Shown here in pieces: positions 17,039 through 25,176 of a stretch of DNA of 64,000 bases. Numbering within the stretch: position 1 is the stretch's first letter; each line of letters begins with the position of its first letter. Under the pieces are notes generated by a model. It ran no database searches. It was given only the letters and a program-made list of their open reading frames with translations, and was not told where the DNA came from. A program made the position numbers and the translations under genes. The stretch comes from an uncultured Eubacteriales bacterium. Lineage in GTDB: Bacteria; Bacillota; Clostridia; Oscillospirales; Acutalibacteraceae. The stretch spans positions 1-64,000 of the forward strand of contig CAJUDG010000012.1 in assembly GCA_910584745.1 (NCBI GenBank), written 5' to 3'.

Positions 17039-18313
17039 TTACTTATTCTCCCGCTCATCCCCGCCCTGGGGCTGGGGGATCACCTTCACACGTATCTCCT
17101 CCGCCCGGTTGCCACCGGCTTTGGTCACAAGAAAGTGTATGTTCTCATACTGGAAGCTGTCCCCTACCTGTGGGATACGGTCCAGCCGCTCGGCCAGCCA
17201 GCCGTTGACGGTGGATGCGTCCGTCTCGCAGTCCAGGTGCAGCACCTGGAACAGGTCGTCGGTGTCCGCCGAGCCGTAGACCCGGTAGAAGCCCTCGCCG
17301 ATGGGCAGTATGCCCTCCTGCTCCACGTCGTCGTGCTCGTCCCAGATCTCGCCCACCAGCTCCTCTATCACGTCCTCCAGGGTGACGATGCCCTCTGTGC
17401 CGCCGAACTCGTCGACTATCACCGCCATATGCTGCTTTTTCTGCTGCAAAAGGCGCAGAAGGTCCGATATCTTCATAGAGGGCGGGATAAATTCCGCGGG
17501 CTTTAAAATGGACGTCAGGTCCCGCTCGTTGACCCAAAGCCTTGCGAAAAAATCCTTCTCGTGTATCACGCCGATTATGCTGTCGATGGTGTCGTCATAC
17601 ACCGGCAGCCGGGAATAGCCGGTCTCCCGGAAGGTAAGGGCCGCCTGATCGGGGCCCGCGTCCCGGGGCAGGGCCTCCACGTCCACTCTGGGGGTCATTA
17701 TCTCGATGGCCTGGATATCGTCGAACTCGATGACGTTCCTGAGCATGGCGCTCTCGCTCTTGTCTATGCCGCCGTCCTGCTCGGCCTCCTCCACCAAGGT
17801 CAAAAGCTCGTCGTCGGTGACCCCGCGGTCCGGGGCCGGGCGCACAAGCCTTGACAGGCCCTTCTTAAGCTGGGTAAAGAGGAAGTTCACTGGCTTCAGC
17901 ACCACCATCAGCACACGGATGATGGGCGCGGATATCATGGCGAAGCTCTCCGCGTTTTCCTTTGCCATGCTTTTGGGCGAGACCTCGCCGAAGACCAGCA
18001 CCACCAGGGTCATGACGATGGTGGAAACCGTGGGGCCGCTGGCGTCGCCCAGGGCCTTTACGAACAGGAGGGTAGAGATGGTGGTAGAGGCGATGTTCAC
18101 AAGGTTATTGCCCACCAGGATGGTGGAGAGCAGCTCGTCATACCTCTCCGAGAGCTCATAGGCAAGCTTCGCCCGCTTGTTCCCGGCATTCATAAGGCTT
18201 TTAAGCCTTATGCGGTTCATGGATGAGAAGGCGGTCTCTGTGGCCGAGAAATAGGCCGAACAGATGATAAGAATGATTAGGACCAGAATGAGCGTGGTAC
18301 TGTGACTGTCCAT
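17039..18313 (-). CDS. HlyC/CorC family transporter (CNNM, CBS and CorC_HlyC domains)
   Basis: A 424-residue membrane protein. The N-terminal CNNM/DUF21 domain has four hydrophobic segments within about residues 1-185 and the CSAYFSATETAFSSMN signature. A CBS pair follows (about 205-325, including the MTPRVDVEALPRD motif). A CorC_HlyC domain (about 340-420) ends the protein. CNNM/CorC proteins are implicated in Mg2+ export or resistance; 'hemolysin' is a legacy name. The ATG at 18313 gives a family-like N-terminus (MDSHSTTLILVLI); a GTG at 18331 is an alternative. Confidence 0.88.
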   Translation of the reverse strand: MDSHSTTLILVLIILIICSAYFSATETAFSSMNRIRLKSLMNAGNKRAKLAYELSERYDELLSTILVGNNLVNIASTTISTLLFVKALGDASGPTVSTIVMTLVVLVFGEVSPKSMAKENAESFAMISAPIIRVLMVVLKPVNFLFTQLKKGLSRLVRPAPDRGVTDDELLTLVEEAEQDGGIDKSESAMLRNVIEFDDIQAIEIMTPRVDVEALPRDAGPDQAALTFRETGYSRLPVYDDTIDSIIGVIHEKDFFARLWVNERDLTSILKPAEFIPPSMKISDLLRLLQQKKQHMAVIVDEFGGTEGIVTLEDVIEELVGEIWDEHDDVEQEGILPIGEGFYRVYGSADTDDLFQVLHLDCETDASTVNGWLAERLDRIPQVGDSFQYENIHFLVTKAGGNRAEEIRVKVIPQPQGGDERENK

Positions 18314-18465
18314 AGAGGAGAAAACCAACACCTTTACAATAAAATTTCGTCCATTATACCATAAGCTTTCGGAAAATGCAAGTGATTGCGCTCCGCAACA
18401 TCGAGCTGGGGGCGCATGGCCTTACAAAACTGTTAGTTTCCCCCCGGAAATGTAAGCTAAATCGA

Positions 18466-18494
18466 TGGACGGCAGGCCGGACCGCGGGTATAAT
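18466..18494 (+). promoter_or_regulatory. Probable promoter of the YxeA-like gene
   Basis: TGGACG (18466-18471) and TATAAT (18489-18494) with 17-bp spacing. A CTTAC/GTAAG inverted repeat (18421-18456) lies just upstream and could be an operator. Confidence 0.55.
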
Positions 18495-18536
18495 TATCAT
18501 AGTCCTGCCAAATACATTTCACAGAAAGGAAAAGCT

Positions 18537-18881
18537 ATGAAAGTAAAAATAATCGCAGTGGCACTGCTGGTCCTGGTCCTGGCGGCGGGAGCCTTTGTCC
18601 TCATCGACCGCATGGAGAACTATGACGAGTCGTTCTACACAAAGGTGGACAACAGCAGGGTGAAGGAGCTCAACGTCCGGGCGGACGATGAGATGAAGTA
18701 TGAGTACAGCCTGGACTGCTATGACGAAAACGGCGGCAAAAAGGAGCTCCGGTTCAAGACCGTGCGGGTGCTGCGGGAGGGCGCGTACCTCTCTGTGCAG
18801 GTATACTTTATGGGCGTCCACAGCTGGGAGGAGGTGGAGTTCGAGGCCCTGCCGGAGAGGGTCAGGGAGAAGCTGAAATAG
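18537..18881 (+). CDS. YxeA family exported protein
   Basis: A 114-residue small exported or membrane-anchored protein with an N-terminal hydrophobic segment (IIAVALLVLVLAAGAFVLI). A YxeA-like body follows: ESFYTKVDN early, then LDCYDENGGKKELRF and a C-terminal VKLK-like end (REKLK). The family is widespread in Firmicutes with no firm function. Start ATG 18537 follows AGAAAGGAAAAGCT. Assignment rests on overall pattern and size. Confidence 0.7.
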   Translation: MKVKIIAVALLVLVLAAGAFVLIDRMENYDESFYTKVDNSRVKELNVRADDEMKYEYSLDCYDENGGKKELRFKTVRVLREGAYLSVQVYFMGVHSWEEVEFEALPERVREKLK

Positions 18882-18910
18882 TGCCGGAACTCTGTCATAA
18901 AAACAGGGAG

Positions 18911-18951
18911 TCAACGCCCGCTGGAAGCAGTTGCCTTTCAGCGGGCGTTGA
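18911..18951 (+). terminator. Hairpin after the YxeA-like gene
   Basis: TCAACGCCCGCTG (18911-18923) and CAGCGGGCGTTGA (18939-18951) form a perfect 13-bp stem. The T-run is poor. Its loop contains the -35 of the next promoter. Confidence 0.55.
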
Positions 18952-18959
18952 GTTATAAT
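18931..18959 (+). promoter_or_regulatory. Probable promoter overlapping the hairpin
   Basis: TTGCCT (18931-18936) in the hairpin loop and TATAAT (18954-18959) just after the stem, 17 bp apart, 35 bp before the next gene. Confidence 0.5.
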
Positions 18960-18994
18960 AAGCTCATAGCATAATGGTATTGGGAGATGGCGTC

Positions 18995-19750
18995 ATGGAG
19001 AGGCTTAGAAATTTAAATCGTTACCAGAAGTTTATTATGATTTTTATGGCCGCCATAGCGCTGGTATTTACAGTGCTATACCCCATGACAATCTCGCGGG
19101 CCGGCTTTGAATACAAGACCGTCATACTTGTCCCAAGCCAGGAAAACGGCGGCACAGTATATTCTGGCAGGCTCAACTGGCGGAAGGCCACTTTTACAGT
19201 ATCGGAGGATAAGTCCGTCGTGTTCAAGTACGGCGATAAAACCTACGGCCCCTATACAGTAAAGGACGACCCCTCCGCCGTCCCGAAGGACATTGATGGG
19301 GACATGACCGGCGTGGAGATCCGTCAGGGAGAAGATATCCTGTTTCGCGGGGGCGTTATGGACGTGGGAGGATACCGCTGGCTGTATAACCAGGACGGCA
19401 CCTCGGCCGATTTTAGTATTTACGTTGAGACCGACGGGGTCATGAGGGACGAAAACGGAGACCCGATCGACCCCGCGGAGCCGTCGGCCCACGACATACT
19501 GGAGCTGGTGGAAGGTCCCGAGCCAAAGCATAAGGGCGAGTGGCCCATATGGTTTGTGGGCATGTTCGTCTGCGTTGCAAACGCCTTCACTATTTTGTTC
19601 GCGGACGAGCTGTTCCGCTTTAACATGTCGTTCCATATCAACAACGCGGACCGGGCGGAGCCCTCCGACCTGGAGATTGCGGGAAGATACGTCGGCTGGA
19701 CCGTCCTGGCAGCGGGGGCGTTGGCGCTGTTCATTATGGGGCTGAGGTAG
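18995..19750 (+). CDS. Membrane protein of unknown function
   Basis: A 251-residue protein, not recognised. It has one N-terminal membrane helix (FIMIFMAAIALVFTVLYPM), an extracytoplasmic region of about 150 residues, and two C-terminal helices (WFVGMFVCVANAFTILF and VLAAGALALFIMG). The soluble region is strand-rich with a YGPYTVKDDPS segment resembling lipocalin- or immunity-like small folds, but no family is certain. The ATG at 18995 is preferred because GGGAGATGGCGTC precedes it; 18974 is an alternative. It is probably a single-gene transcript. Confidence 0.6.
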   Translation: MERLRNLNRYQKFIMIFMAAIALVFTVLYPMTISRAGFEYKTVILVPSQENGGTVYSGRLNWRKATFTVSEDKSVVFKYGDKTYGPYTVKDDPSAVPKDIDGDMTGVEIRQGEDILFRGGVMDVGGYRWLYNQDGTSADFSIYVETDGVMRDENGDPIDPAEPSAHDILELVEGPEPKHKGEWPIWFVGMFVCVANAFTILFADELFRFNMSFHINNADRAEPSDLEIAGRYVGWTVLAAGALALFIMGLR

Positions 19751-19788
19751 AGCGGCCCCTTATCTTTCCCTAAATTTCCCCGTAAGGC

Positions 19789-19817
19789 TTGCATAAATCC
19801 GGGGTATTTGTTATAAT
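19789..19817 (+). promoter_or_regulatory. Sigma-A promoter of the substrate-binding lipoprotein gene
   Basis: TTGCAT (19789-19794) and TATAAT (19812-19817) with 17-bp spacing. The 40-nt leader is too short for a cobalamin riboswitch. Confidence 0.75.
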
Positions 19818-19860
19818 GTCCGTGTATATTGCCAATTCTGAAAGCAAGCGAGGAACGTAT

Positions 19861-21192
19861 ATGATGGTTAAAAAACTTTTCGCGGCTATACTCTGTATCT
19901 CCCTGTGCCTTGTGTGCATGGCGGGATGTTCCAACGTGGGGGACCTGGTCTCCGGCACGCCGGCGGGCGAGTTCCCGGTGGAGGTAAACGGCGTTACCAT
20001 AAACGCCAGGCCCCAGAAAGTGGTTGTGCTCTCCCCAAGCCTTGCGGACGTGGTTCTGGCTCTTGACTGCGAGACCCAGCTTGCCGCCGGGGCCAGCACC
20101 TGCACCCAGGATGCCCTGGGAAAGCTCCAGAAGGTGGACGCCGGGGACGCCACGGCTATCAGTGCCCTGGGCCCGGACCTGGTGCTGCTGGACCCTGGCT
20201 GCGCCGGGGTGGAGCAGGCTCTAAGGTCCGCGGGGCTCACGGTGCTGAACATAGTACCCGCTGTGAACCGGGAGGACTTCGAGCGGCTGTACGCCCAGGT
20301 GTCCTCCGCCCTGAACGGCGGCGGGCCCGGGTATGACCAGGGCATCGAATGTGCCCAGAGCGTCTTCCGCACCCTGGACGATATAAACCGGCAGGTGCCC
20401 CAGAAGGACACCGTCACCACCGGGTGCTACCTCTATGACCTTAACGGTTCCGCTGTCACCGGGGACATGCTGGGCACCACTGTCATGACCTATTCCGGGG
20501 TGACGAACATCTTCGGCAGCCTTACCGGCGGCCAGTACAGCGAGGACGACCTGAGGGTCTCGAACCCCAGCGTCATATTCTGCAAGCCCGGGCTCTCTGA
20601 GGAGCTGAAAAGCGACAGCCGGTACAGTAACCTGCTGGCAGTGCGCGAGGGGAAAATCATCGAGCTTGAGCCCAGCGTCATGGAGTGGCAGGGCCGCACA
20701 GTGGTCGCCGCCGCCCTGGCCATATGCGGCGGGGCGTACCCGGAGCTGCTGGAGGAGAGCTCCATCGGGGAGAACACCGACCCCACCAGCAAGATAGAGG
20801 ACAACGTCAGCTCCGCCCTGGCAAGCGAGGCGCCCCAGAGCGGCAGCAGCGCCCCGGAATATGAGCAGCTGAACCCGGACGACCAGAGCGAGGACGTGTA
20901 TAAGATGCAGGAGCGCCTGGAGGAGCTTGGCTTCCTGGACGCGGAGTACGACGGCTATTACGGGGACCACACCACCGAGTGCGTCAAGGAGTTCCAGCGG
21001 GTCAACGGCCTGGAGCAGACGGGCGTTGCGGACGTGGACACCTTAAAGCGTCTGTATTCCACCCTGGCCAAGGACAAGGACGGCAAGTCCCTTGCCACGG
21101 AAAATGCGCCCACCGGCGGGCCTAACGGAGACAGCAGCAACAGCAGCTCAAGCGGCGACAGCAGTGACAGCAGCGCCAGCAGCGAGGGCTGA
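19861..21192 (+). CDS. Lipoprotein joining a BtuF/FepB-type substrate-binding domain to a peptidoglycan-binding domain
   Basis: A 443-residue lipoprotein. The signal peptide ends in the lipobox CMAGC, with the lipid Cys at residue 23. Residues about 45-300 form a periplasmic-binding domain of the Fe/B12 class (PQKVVVLSPSLADVVLAL, then ISALGPDLVLLDPG). Residues about 365-425 form a PG_binding_1 domain (VYKMQERLEELGFLDAEYDG, TTECVKEFQRVNGL). The last ~25 residues are a Ser/Asn-rich tail. No FecCD permease or ATPase is adjacent. The domain pairing is unusual; a wall-bound metal/corrinoid scavenger or a non-transport role are both possible. Confidence 0.82.
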   Translation: MMVKKLFAAILCISLCLVCMAGCSNVGDLVSGTPAGEFPVEVNGVTINARPQKVVVLSPSLADVVLALDCETQLAAGASTCTQDALGKLQKVDAGDATAISALGPDLVLLDPGCAGVEQALRSAGLTVLNIVPAVNREDFERLYAQVSSALNGGGPGYDQGIECAQSVFRTLDDINRQVPQKDTVTTGCYLYDLNGSAVTGDMLGTTVMTYSGVTNIFGSLTGGQYSEDDLRVSNPSVIFCKPGLSEELKSDSRYSNLLAVREGKIIELEPSVMEWQGRTVVAAALAICGGAYPELLEESSIGENTDPTSKIEDNVSSALASEAPQSGSSAPEYEQLNPDDQSEDVYKMQERLEELGFLDAEYDGYYGDHTTECVKEFQRVNGLEQTGVADVDTLKRLYSTLAKDKDGKSLATENAPTGGPNGDSSNSSSSGDSSDSSASSEG

Positions 21193-21211
21193 GACATAAG
21201 AGGGGTAATGA

Positions 21212-22582
21212 ATGAGGGTTTTTACTAGGGACCGTTCCTTTTACAGGACGCTGATAGCGCTGGCCATACCCATCTCCCTGCAGAACCTTATCACCTTCGC
21301 GGTGGGGTTTGCGGACAACCTGATGATAGGGCGGCTTGGGGATAACGCCATCTCAGGGGTATACGTGGGCGGCCAGGTGCAGACGGTGGTGCAGATGTTC
21401 ATTGGCGGCGTCGAGGGTGCCATACTGATACTTGCCGCCCAGTATTGGGGCAAGAAGGACACCGAGAGCATCCGCCGGGTGGTGAGCATCGGCGTGAAGC
21501 TGGCGGCGGCGGTGGGGGCTGTGTTCAGCCTTGTGACGGTGCTGTTCCCGGGGCTTATCATCGGACTCTTTACTAAAGAAGCCGGGGTCATAGCCGAGGG
21601 CACGGTGTATTTGCAGATAGTGGGCTTTACATACCTGTTTTTCAGCGTGTCGCAGGTGATGATAGCGTCAATGCGCAGCGTGGAGACGGCAAAAATCGGG
21701 CTTTACATATCCATAATGGCCCTTATAGTGAACGTGGGGCTCAACTATATACTCATCTTCGGCAAGCTGGGGCTTCCGGCCATGGGGGTGAAGGGCGCGG
21801 CCATAGCCACGCTCATCTCCCGGGTGCTGGAGATGAGCGTCAGCGTGGGGTACGTGTTCTTTGCGGACAAAAAGCTCCGGCTCTCTGTCCGGGATTTTCT
21901 GAGCACGGACAGGCAGCTGCTGCGGGACTTCATCAAATACGGCCTGCCCATAATCGGCGGGCAGGTGGTATGGTCGGTGAACATGCTGGCAAATACCAAG
22001 ATAATGGGCGTGTACAGCGCGGGTGTCATGGCCGCGGTGAGCATTACGGGTATGCTGCATAACCTTATCTACGTGTGGATGAACGGTCTTAGTTCCGCGG
22101 TGGGCGTCATCACCGGCAAGACCGTTGGGGCCGGGAAGTACGAGCTGATGAAGGAGTATGCCCGCACGGTGCAGATGATATTCCTCCTGGTGGGGGTGCT
22201 GTCCGGAGGATTGGTATTGCTGTTCAGGGACGGGTTCGTGTCGCTCTATGACGTGACGCCCGAGGCTCTGAGCTTCTCGAAGCAGTTTATAAACGTTATA
22301 TCCGTGACCATAATCGGCACCTGCTATCAGGCGGCGTGTCTCTTTGGGCTGGTGAAGTCCGGGGGGGATATCAGCTTTGTGTTCAAGAACGATACCATCT
22401 TCGTGTTCCTGGTGGTGCTGCCGTCGGCCATCATATGCCAGTGGCTCGGGGCCCCGGCATGGGTAGTGTTCGCGGCCTTAAAGTGCGACCAGATACTCAA
22501 GTGCTTTGTGGCGGTGGTGAAGATAAACCGGTTCAACTGGATGAAGAATCTGACGAGGGAGAGTGCGGATGGACAGACGTAA
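21212..22582 (+). CDS. MATE family efflux transporter
   Basis: A 456-residue, 12-helix membrane protein of the MATE family, exporting drugs or metabolites using Na+ or H+. The N-terminal IPISLQNLITFAVGFADNLMIGRLG and the mid-protein VKGAAIATLISRVLEMSVSV are typical. The two six-helix halves are visible, the second starting near residue 235 (LRDFIKYGLPIIGGQVVW). It starts 19 bp after the lipoprotein gene and overlaps the EamA gene, so the three may form one transcript. Substrate unknown. Confidence 0.9.
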   Translation: MRVFTRDRSFYRTLIALAIPISLQNLITFAVGFADNLMIGRLGDNAISGVYVGGQVQTVVQMFIGGVEGAILILAAQYWGKKDTESIRRVVSIGVKLAAAVGAVFSLVTVLFPGLIIGLFTKEAGVIAEGTVYLQIVGFTYLFFSVSQVMIASMRSVETAKIGLYISIMALIVNVGLNYILIFGKLGLPAMGVKGAAIATLISRVLEMSVSVGYVFFADKKLRLSVRDFLSTDRQLLRDFIKYGLPIIGGQVVWSVNMLANTKIMGVYSAGVMAAVSITGMLHNLIYVWMNGLSSAVGVITGKTVGAGKYELMKEYARTVQMIFLLVGVLSGGLVLLFRDGFVSLYDVTPEALSFSKQFINVISVTIIGTCYQAACLFGLVKSGGDISFVFKNDTIFVFLVVLPSAIICQWLGAPAWVVFAALKCDQILKCFVAVVKINRFNWMKNLTRESADGQT

Positions 22583-23477
22583 CCTTACACACGGGGGTAT
22601 GCTGGCGCTGGCGGCGCTTATCTGGGGCACGGCTTTCGTGGCCCAGAGCGTCAGCATGGACTATGTGGGCCCCTGTGCCTTCAACGCCGCCAGGAGCTTT
22701 GTGGGCTGCATTGCCCTTTTACCGGTGATAGTGGTCGGGAACCGGCTGCGGGGCCGCAAGGGCCTGTTTGAGAAAAACTCCGCGCTCCTTCGGGGTGGCA
22801 TAGCCTGCGGCGTGCTGCTGGCGGCGGCAAACCTGCTGCAGCAGGCCAGCCTTCAGTATATCAGCGCAGGCAAGGCCGGTTTCCTTACGGCGCTGTACAT
22901 AGTGATAGTCCCCATAATGGGCATATTCCTGGGCCGCCGGGCGGGCGGGAAGGTCTGGGCCGCTGTGGCCCTGGCCCTTGTGGGAGCGTACCTTCTCAGC
23001 GTGACCTCCGGCGACGAGGGCTTCTCCATAGGGCTTGGCGAGGTGCTTGTGCTCATGTGCTCAGTGGTGTTCTCTGGGCACATACTGGTAATAGACCACT
23101 TCTCCCCCAAGGTGGACGGCGTGCAGCTGAGCTTCGTGCAGTTCTTTACGGCGGGGTGCATATCCACTGTGGCCGCCCTTTTGCTGGAGGGCAGCACCTT
23201 CACATGGGGCGGGCTTTTCGCGGCCTGGGGCCCGCTGCTATACGTGGGCATCCTCTCAAGCGGCGTAGCCTACACCCTACAGATAGTGGGCCAGGCGGGG
23301 CTGAACCCGGCGGTGGCGTCGCTTATCATGAGCCTCGAGTCGGTGTTCGCCGCCATATCCGGCTGGCTGATACTCTCACAGCCCCTTTCCACCCGGGAGC
23401 TTATCGGCTGCGGGCTGGTCTTTGCCGGGGTTGTGCTGGCGCAGCTGCCGGGGAGGGCGAGGGCCGGGAAAGCCTGA
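22569..23477 (+). CDS. DMT superfamily (EamA) transporter
   Basis: A 302-residue, 10-helix transporter with two EamA repeats: about residues 7-135 (LIWGTAFVAQSVSMDYVGP) and 150-290 (ending with LIGCGLVFAGVVLAQL). The conserved LNPAVASLIMSLESVFAAI marks the second repeat. The family exports or exchanges amino acids, nucleotides or other metabolites. The ATG at 22569 overlaps the end of the MATE gene by 14 bp, with GAGGGAGAG upstream. Substrate unknown. Confidence 0.88.
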   Translation: MDRRNLTHGGMLALAALIWGTAFVAQSVSMDYVGPCAFNAARSFVGCIALLPVIVVGNRLRGRKGLFEKNSALLRGGIACGVLLAAANLLQQASLQYISAGKAGFLTALYIVIVPIMGIFLGRRAGGKVWAAVALALVGAYLLSVTSGDEGFSIGLGEVLVLMCSVVFSGHILVIDHFSPKVDGVQLSFVQFFTAGCISTVAALLLEGSTFTWGGLFAAWGPLLYVGILSSGVAYTLQIVGQAGLNPAVASLIMSLESVFAAISGWLILSQPLSTRELIGCGLVFAGVVLAQLPGRARAGKA

Positions 23478-23524
23478 AACAGCGGTATTTATATATCGCT
23501 TAATTTAAAGGAAACGGTGGGTCT

Positions 23525-23992
23525 ATGTGTCTGATATGCGATAGGATCGAGATGATAAAGAGAGGAGAAAATCCCTACTTTGTCAAGGAGCTTGAGACCG
23601 GCTATGTTGTCATAGGCGATTTTCAGCATTTCAAAGGGTATACCCTGTTTTTATGCAAACAGCATAAAACGGAGCTGTTCTATCTCGATAAAGACTATAA
23701 GCTAAAATTCCTGGAAGAAATGTCGGTCGTGACGGAGGCGGTGCACAAGGCCTTTGGCGCGGATAAGATGAACTGTGAACTTCTCGGAAACGGGGATTCG
23801 CATCTTCACTGGCACCTCTTTCCAAGATATAACGGCGACCTTGAAGGCTATGATCGCGGGAAAAAGGGCGGCCCCGTATGGTGGTATCCTATAGACAAGA
23901 TGAACTCGCCCGAGGCAAGGCCCTCAGAGGGTGAGCTTGACAAAATGAAAAAGGCATTATTGTGCGAACTCGACAGGCTATCAGCATCATAA
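23525..23992 (+). CDS. HIT family protein
   Basis: A 155-residue cytoplasmic nucleotide-binding protein. The histidine triad HLHWHLFPR (about residues 98-106) carries the nucleophilic His. The N-terminal CLICDRIEMIKRGENPYFV and the GYTLFLCKQHKTELFYLD strand region are typical of a HIT subgroup acting on nucleotide phosphoramidates or dinucleotides. AAAGGAAACGGTGGGTCT precedes the ATG. It is in the same direction as the EamA gene but looks independent. Physiological substrate unknown. Confidence 0.9.
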   Translation: MCLICDRIEMIKRGENPYFVKELETGYVVIGDFQHFKGYTLFLCKQHKTELFYLDKDYKLKFLEEMSVVTEAVHKAFGADKMNCELLGNGDSHLHWHLFPRYNGDLEGYDRGKKGGPVWWYPIDKMNSPEARPSEGELDKMKKALLCELDRLSAS

Positions 23993-23996
23993 CTAT

Positions 23997-24032
23997 CAAT
24001 GGGGCGCCTTCCTTGCGGAGGGCGCCCCATTG
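23997..24032. terminator. Bidirectional terminator
   Basis: CAATGGGGCGCC (23997-24008) and GGCGCCCCATTG (24021-24032) form a perfect 12-bp stem between the HIT gene and the convergent SprA-like gene. Confidence 0.65.
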
Positions 24033-24050
24033 CCTAAGGTTTATTTCAGC

Positions 24051-24701
24051 TTACTTTTCAGCTCCGCCCTGCTCCTCCTGAGCCGGGGCCTCGGTGTTGC
24101 TGGCCTTCGTCACCGTGCGGGTGGTGCCGCCGGAGACGTATACCCGGCCGCACTCCGGGCAGATGTCCGTGTGCAGGGTCACCGTCTGACTGACCACCTT
24201 GCGGTCCTCCTTCTGGGCCTTGGCCTGCTCGTGGGCCACATGCTCCAGCTCGTGGCCGCGCACGGCGGCAGGGGCGTAGTCCGCGTCGATATGGGTGGGG
24301 GACTGGTAGGAGACGCTGGAGTCGTCAGAGCCGTCCTGGTACTTGCGCTCCTTGCAGGTCTGGCACTCGCCCTCCTCCGCGGTCTGCTGGGCGCCCTCGG
24401 CGCCTATACCCTTGCTGCCGGGGAAGTCCACCACGTTGTCCCCGGGGTACTGCACCCGCATACGGGCGGCCTGCTCGGCGGGGTAGGCCTGCGGCAGCAC
24501 CGTGCCGGGCACCGTGTCCTGCCATGGCAGGGTTACCCTGCCCCCCGCCTCGGAATAGACCGGGGGAGCGGGGCGCACCGGGGTCACCGGGGCCTCGGGC
24601 ATAGCCTGACGCTGGGCGCGCTGGACCAAGCGGTAGTTATATATGCTTGAAACATTTCCCATGGGCATTGACCTTGAGACGGGGCTTATCATACCGATCA
24701 T
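24051..24701 (-). CDS. SprA-like putative metalloprotease
   Basis: A 216-residue protein with the hallmarks of the SprA-related/CJM1_0395 family. These are a CQTCKERKYQDGSDDSSVS block, the zinc-protease-like helix VRGHELEHVAHEQAKA (HExxH), and a closing CPECGRVYVSGGTTRT block with a second CxxC. The N-terminal ~100 residues are Pro/Gln/Ala-rich and low in conservation. There is no signal peptide. The ATG at 24701 follows GAGAGGTGCCAGAT. The family is known mainly by sequence; the protease role is predicted from HExxH and not established here. Confidence 0.75.
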   Translation of the reverse strand: MIGMISPVSRSMPMGNVSSIYNYRLVQRAQRQAMPEAPVTPVRPAPPVYSEAGGRVTLPWQDTVPGTVLPQAYPAEQAARMRVQYPGDNVVDFPGSKGIGAEGAQQTAEEGECQTCKERKYQDGSDDSSVSYQSPTHIDADYAPAAVRGHELEHVAHEQAKAQKEDRKVVSQTVTLHTDICPECGRVYVSGGTTRTVTKASNTEAPAQEEQGGAEK

Positions 24702-24793
24702 ATCTGGCACCTCTCTGAGCGTGTTGTATGGGAATATTATAGCCTATTTTCTGTAAAAGTACAAGTGCCAAAGAAGATTTTTTCGATTTTCCC

Positions 24794-24822
24794 TTGACAA
24801 CCACGCTTCACTGTGATAAAAT
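24794..24822 (+). promoter_or_regulatory. Sigma-A promoter of the T-box/trpB2 transcript
   Basis: TTGACA (24794-24799) and TAAAAT (24817-24822) with 17-bp spacing, 10-15 bp before the first pairing strand of the T-box stem I. Confidence 0.8.
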
Positions 24823-24835
24823 AAAATAAACTGAT

Positions 24836-25138
24836 GAGAAAGTGTGAGTAGGCAGTCCAGGCACTCTACAGAGAGCGGCGCGCTGGTGGAAGCGTCGCGG
24901 GTATGCGGGACCGGCCGAATGGGCTTTCGAGGGCGAACCGAACAGGCGGGACTGCTTTTTAAGAGAGCGGAACGGCTTTAGTAGGCGAGACGGAGAGGCG
25001 CTCCGTTATAAAGGGCGGCGTATAGCACGGTAAGTCTTGCCGTTGTACGCACTGAGAGGACGTTTTTACGTCAAGCCGGGTGGCACCGCAGGAGAATCTA
25101 TCCTGTCCCAGCATAATTATTGCCGGGACAGGTTTTTT
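24836..25138 (+). ncRNA. T-box riboswitch with a UGG (tryptophan) specifier
   Basis: Stem I elements are all present: GAAAG/CTTTC base pairing (24838-24842 with 24924-24928), the AGTA loop-E strand (24847-24850), an upper helix GGC-GTCC with GGAC-GCC, the AGAGAG bulge (24870-24875) and GGTG apical loop (24885-24888). The specifier loop reads GAA then TGG (24920-24922). The T-box GCCGGGTGGCACCGC (25075-25089) offers TGGC to pair with the tRNA acceptor end. The terminator CCTGTCCC/GGGACAGG (25102-25132) ends in six T. Uncharged tRNA-Trp would stabilise the antiterminator and switch on the downstream gene. Confidence 0.92.
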
Positions 25139-25176
25139 GCGTTCCGGACACAATACCATCGAAAGGATGAAGTAAA

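Noticed and set aside
19818..19860. Cobalamin riboswitch before the BtuF-like lipoprotein
   Set aside because: Only about 40 nt separate the promoter and start, far too short for the aptamer.
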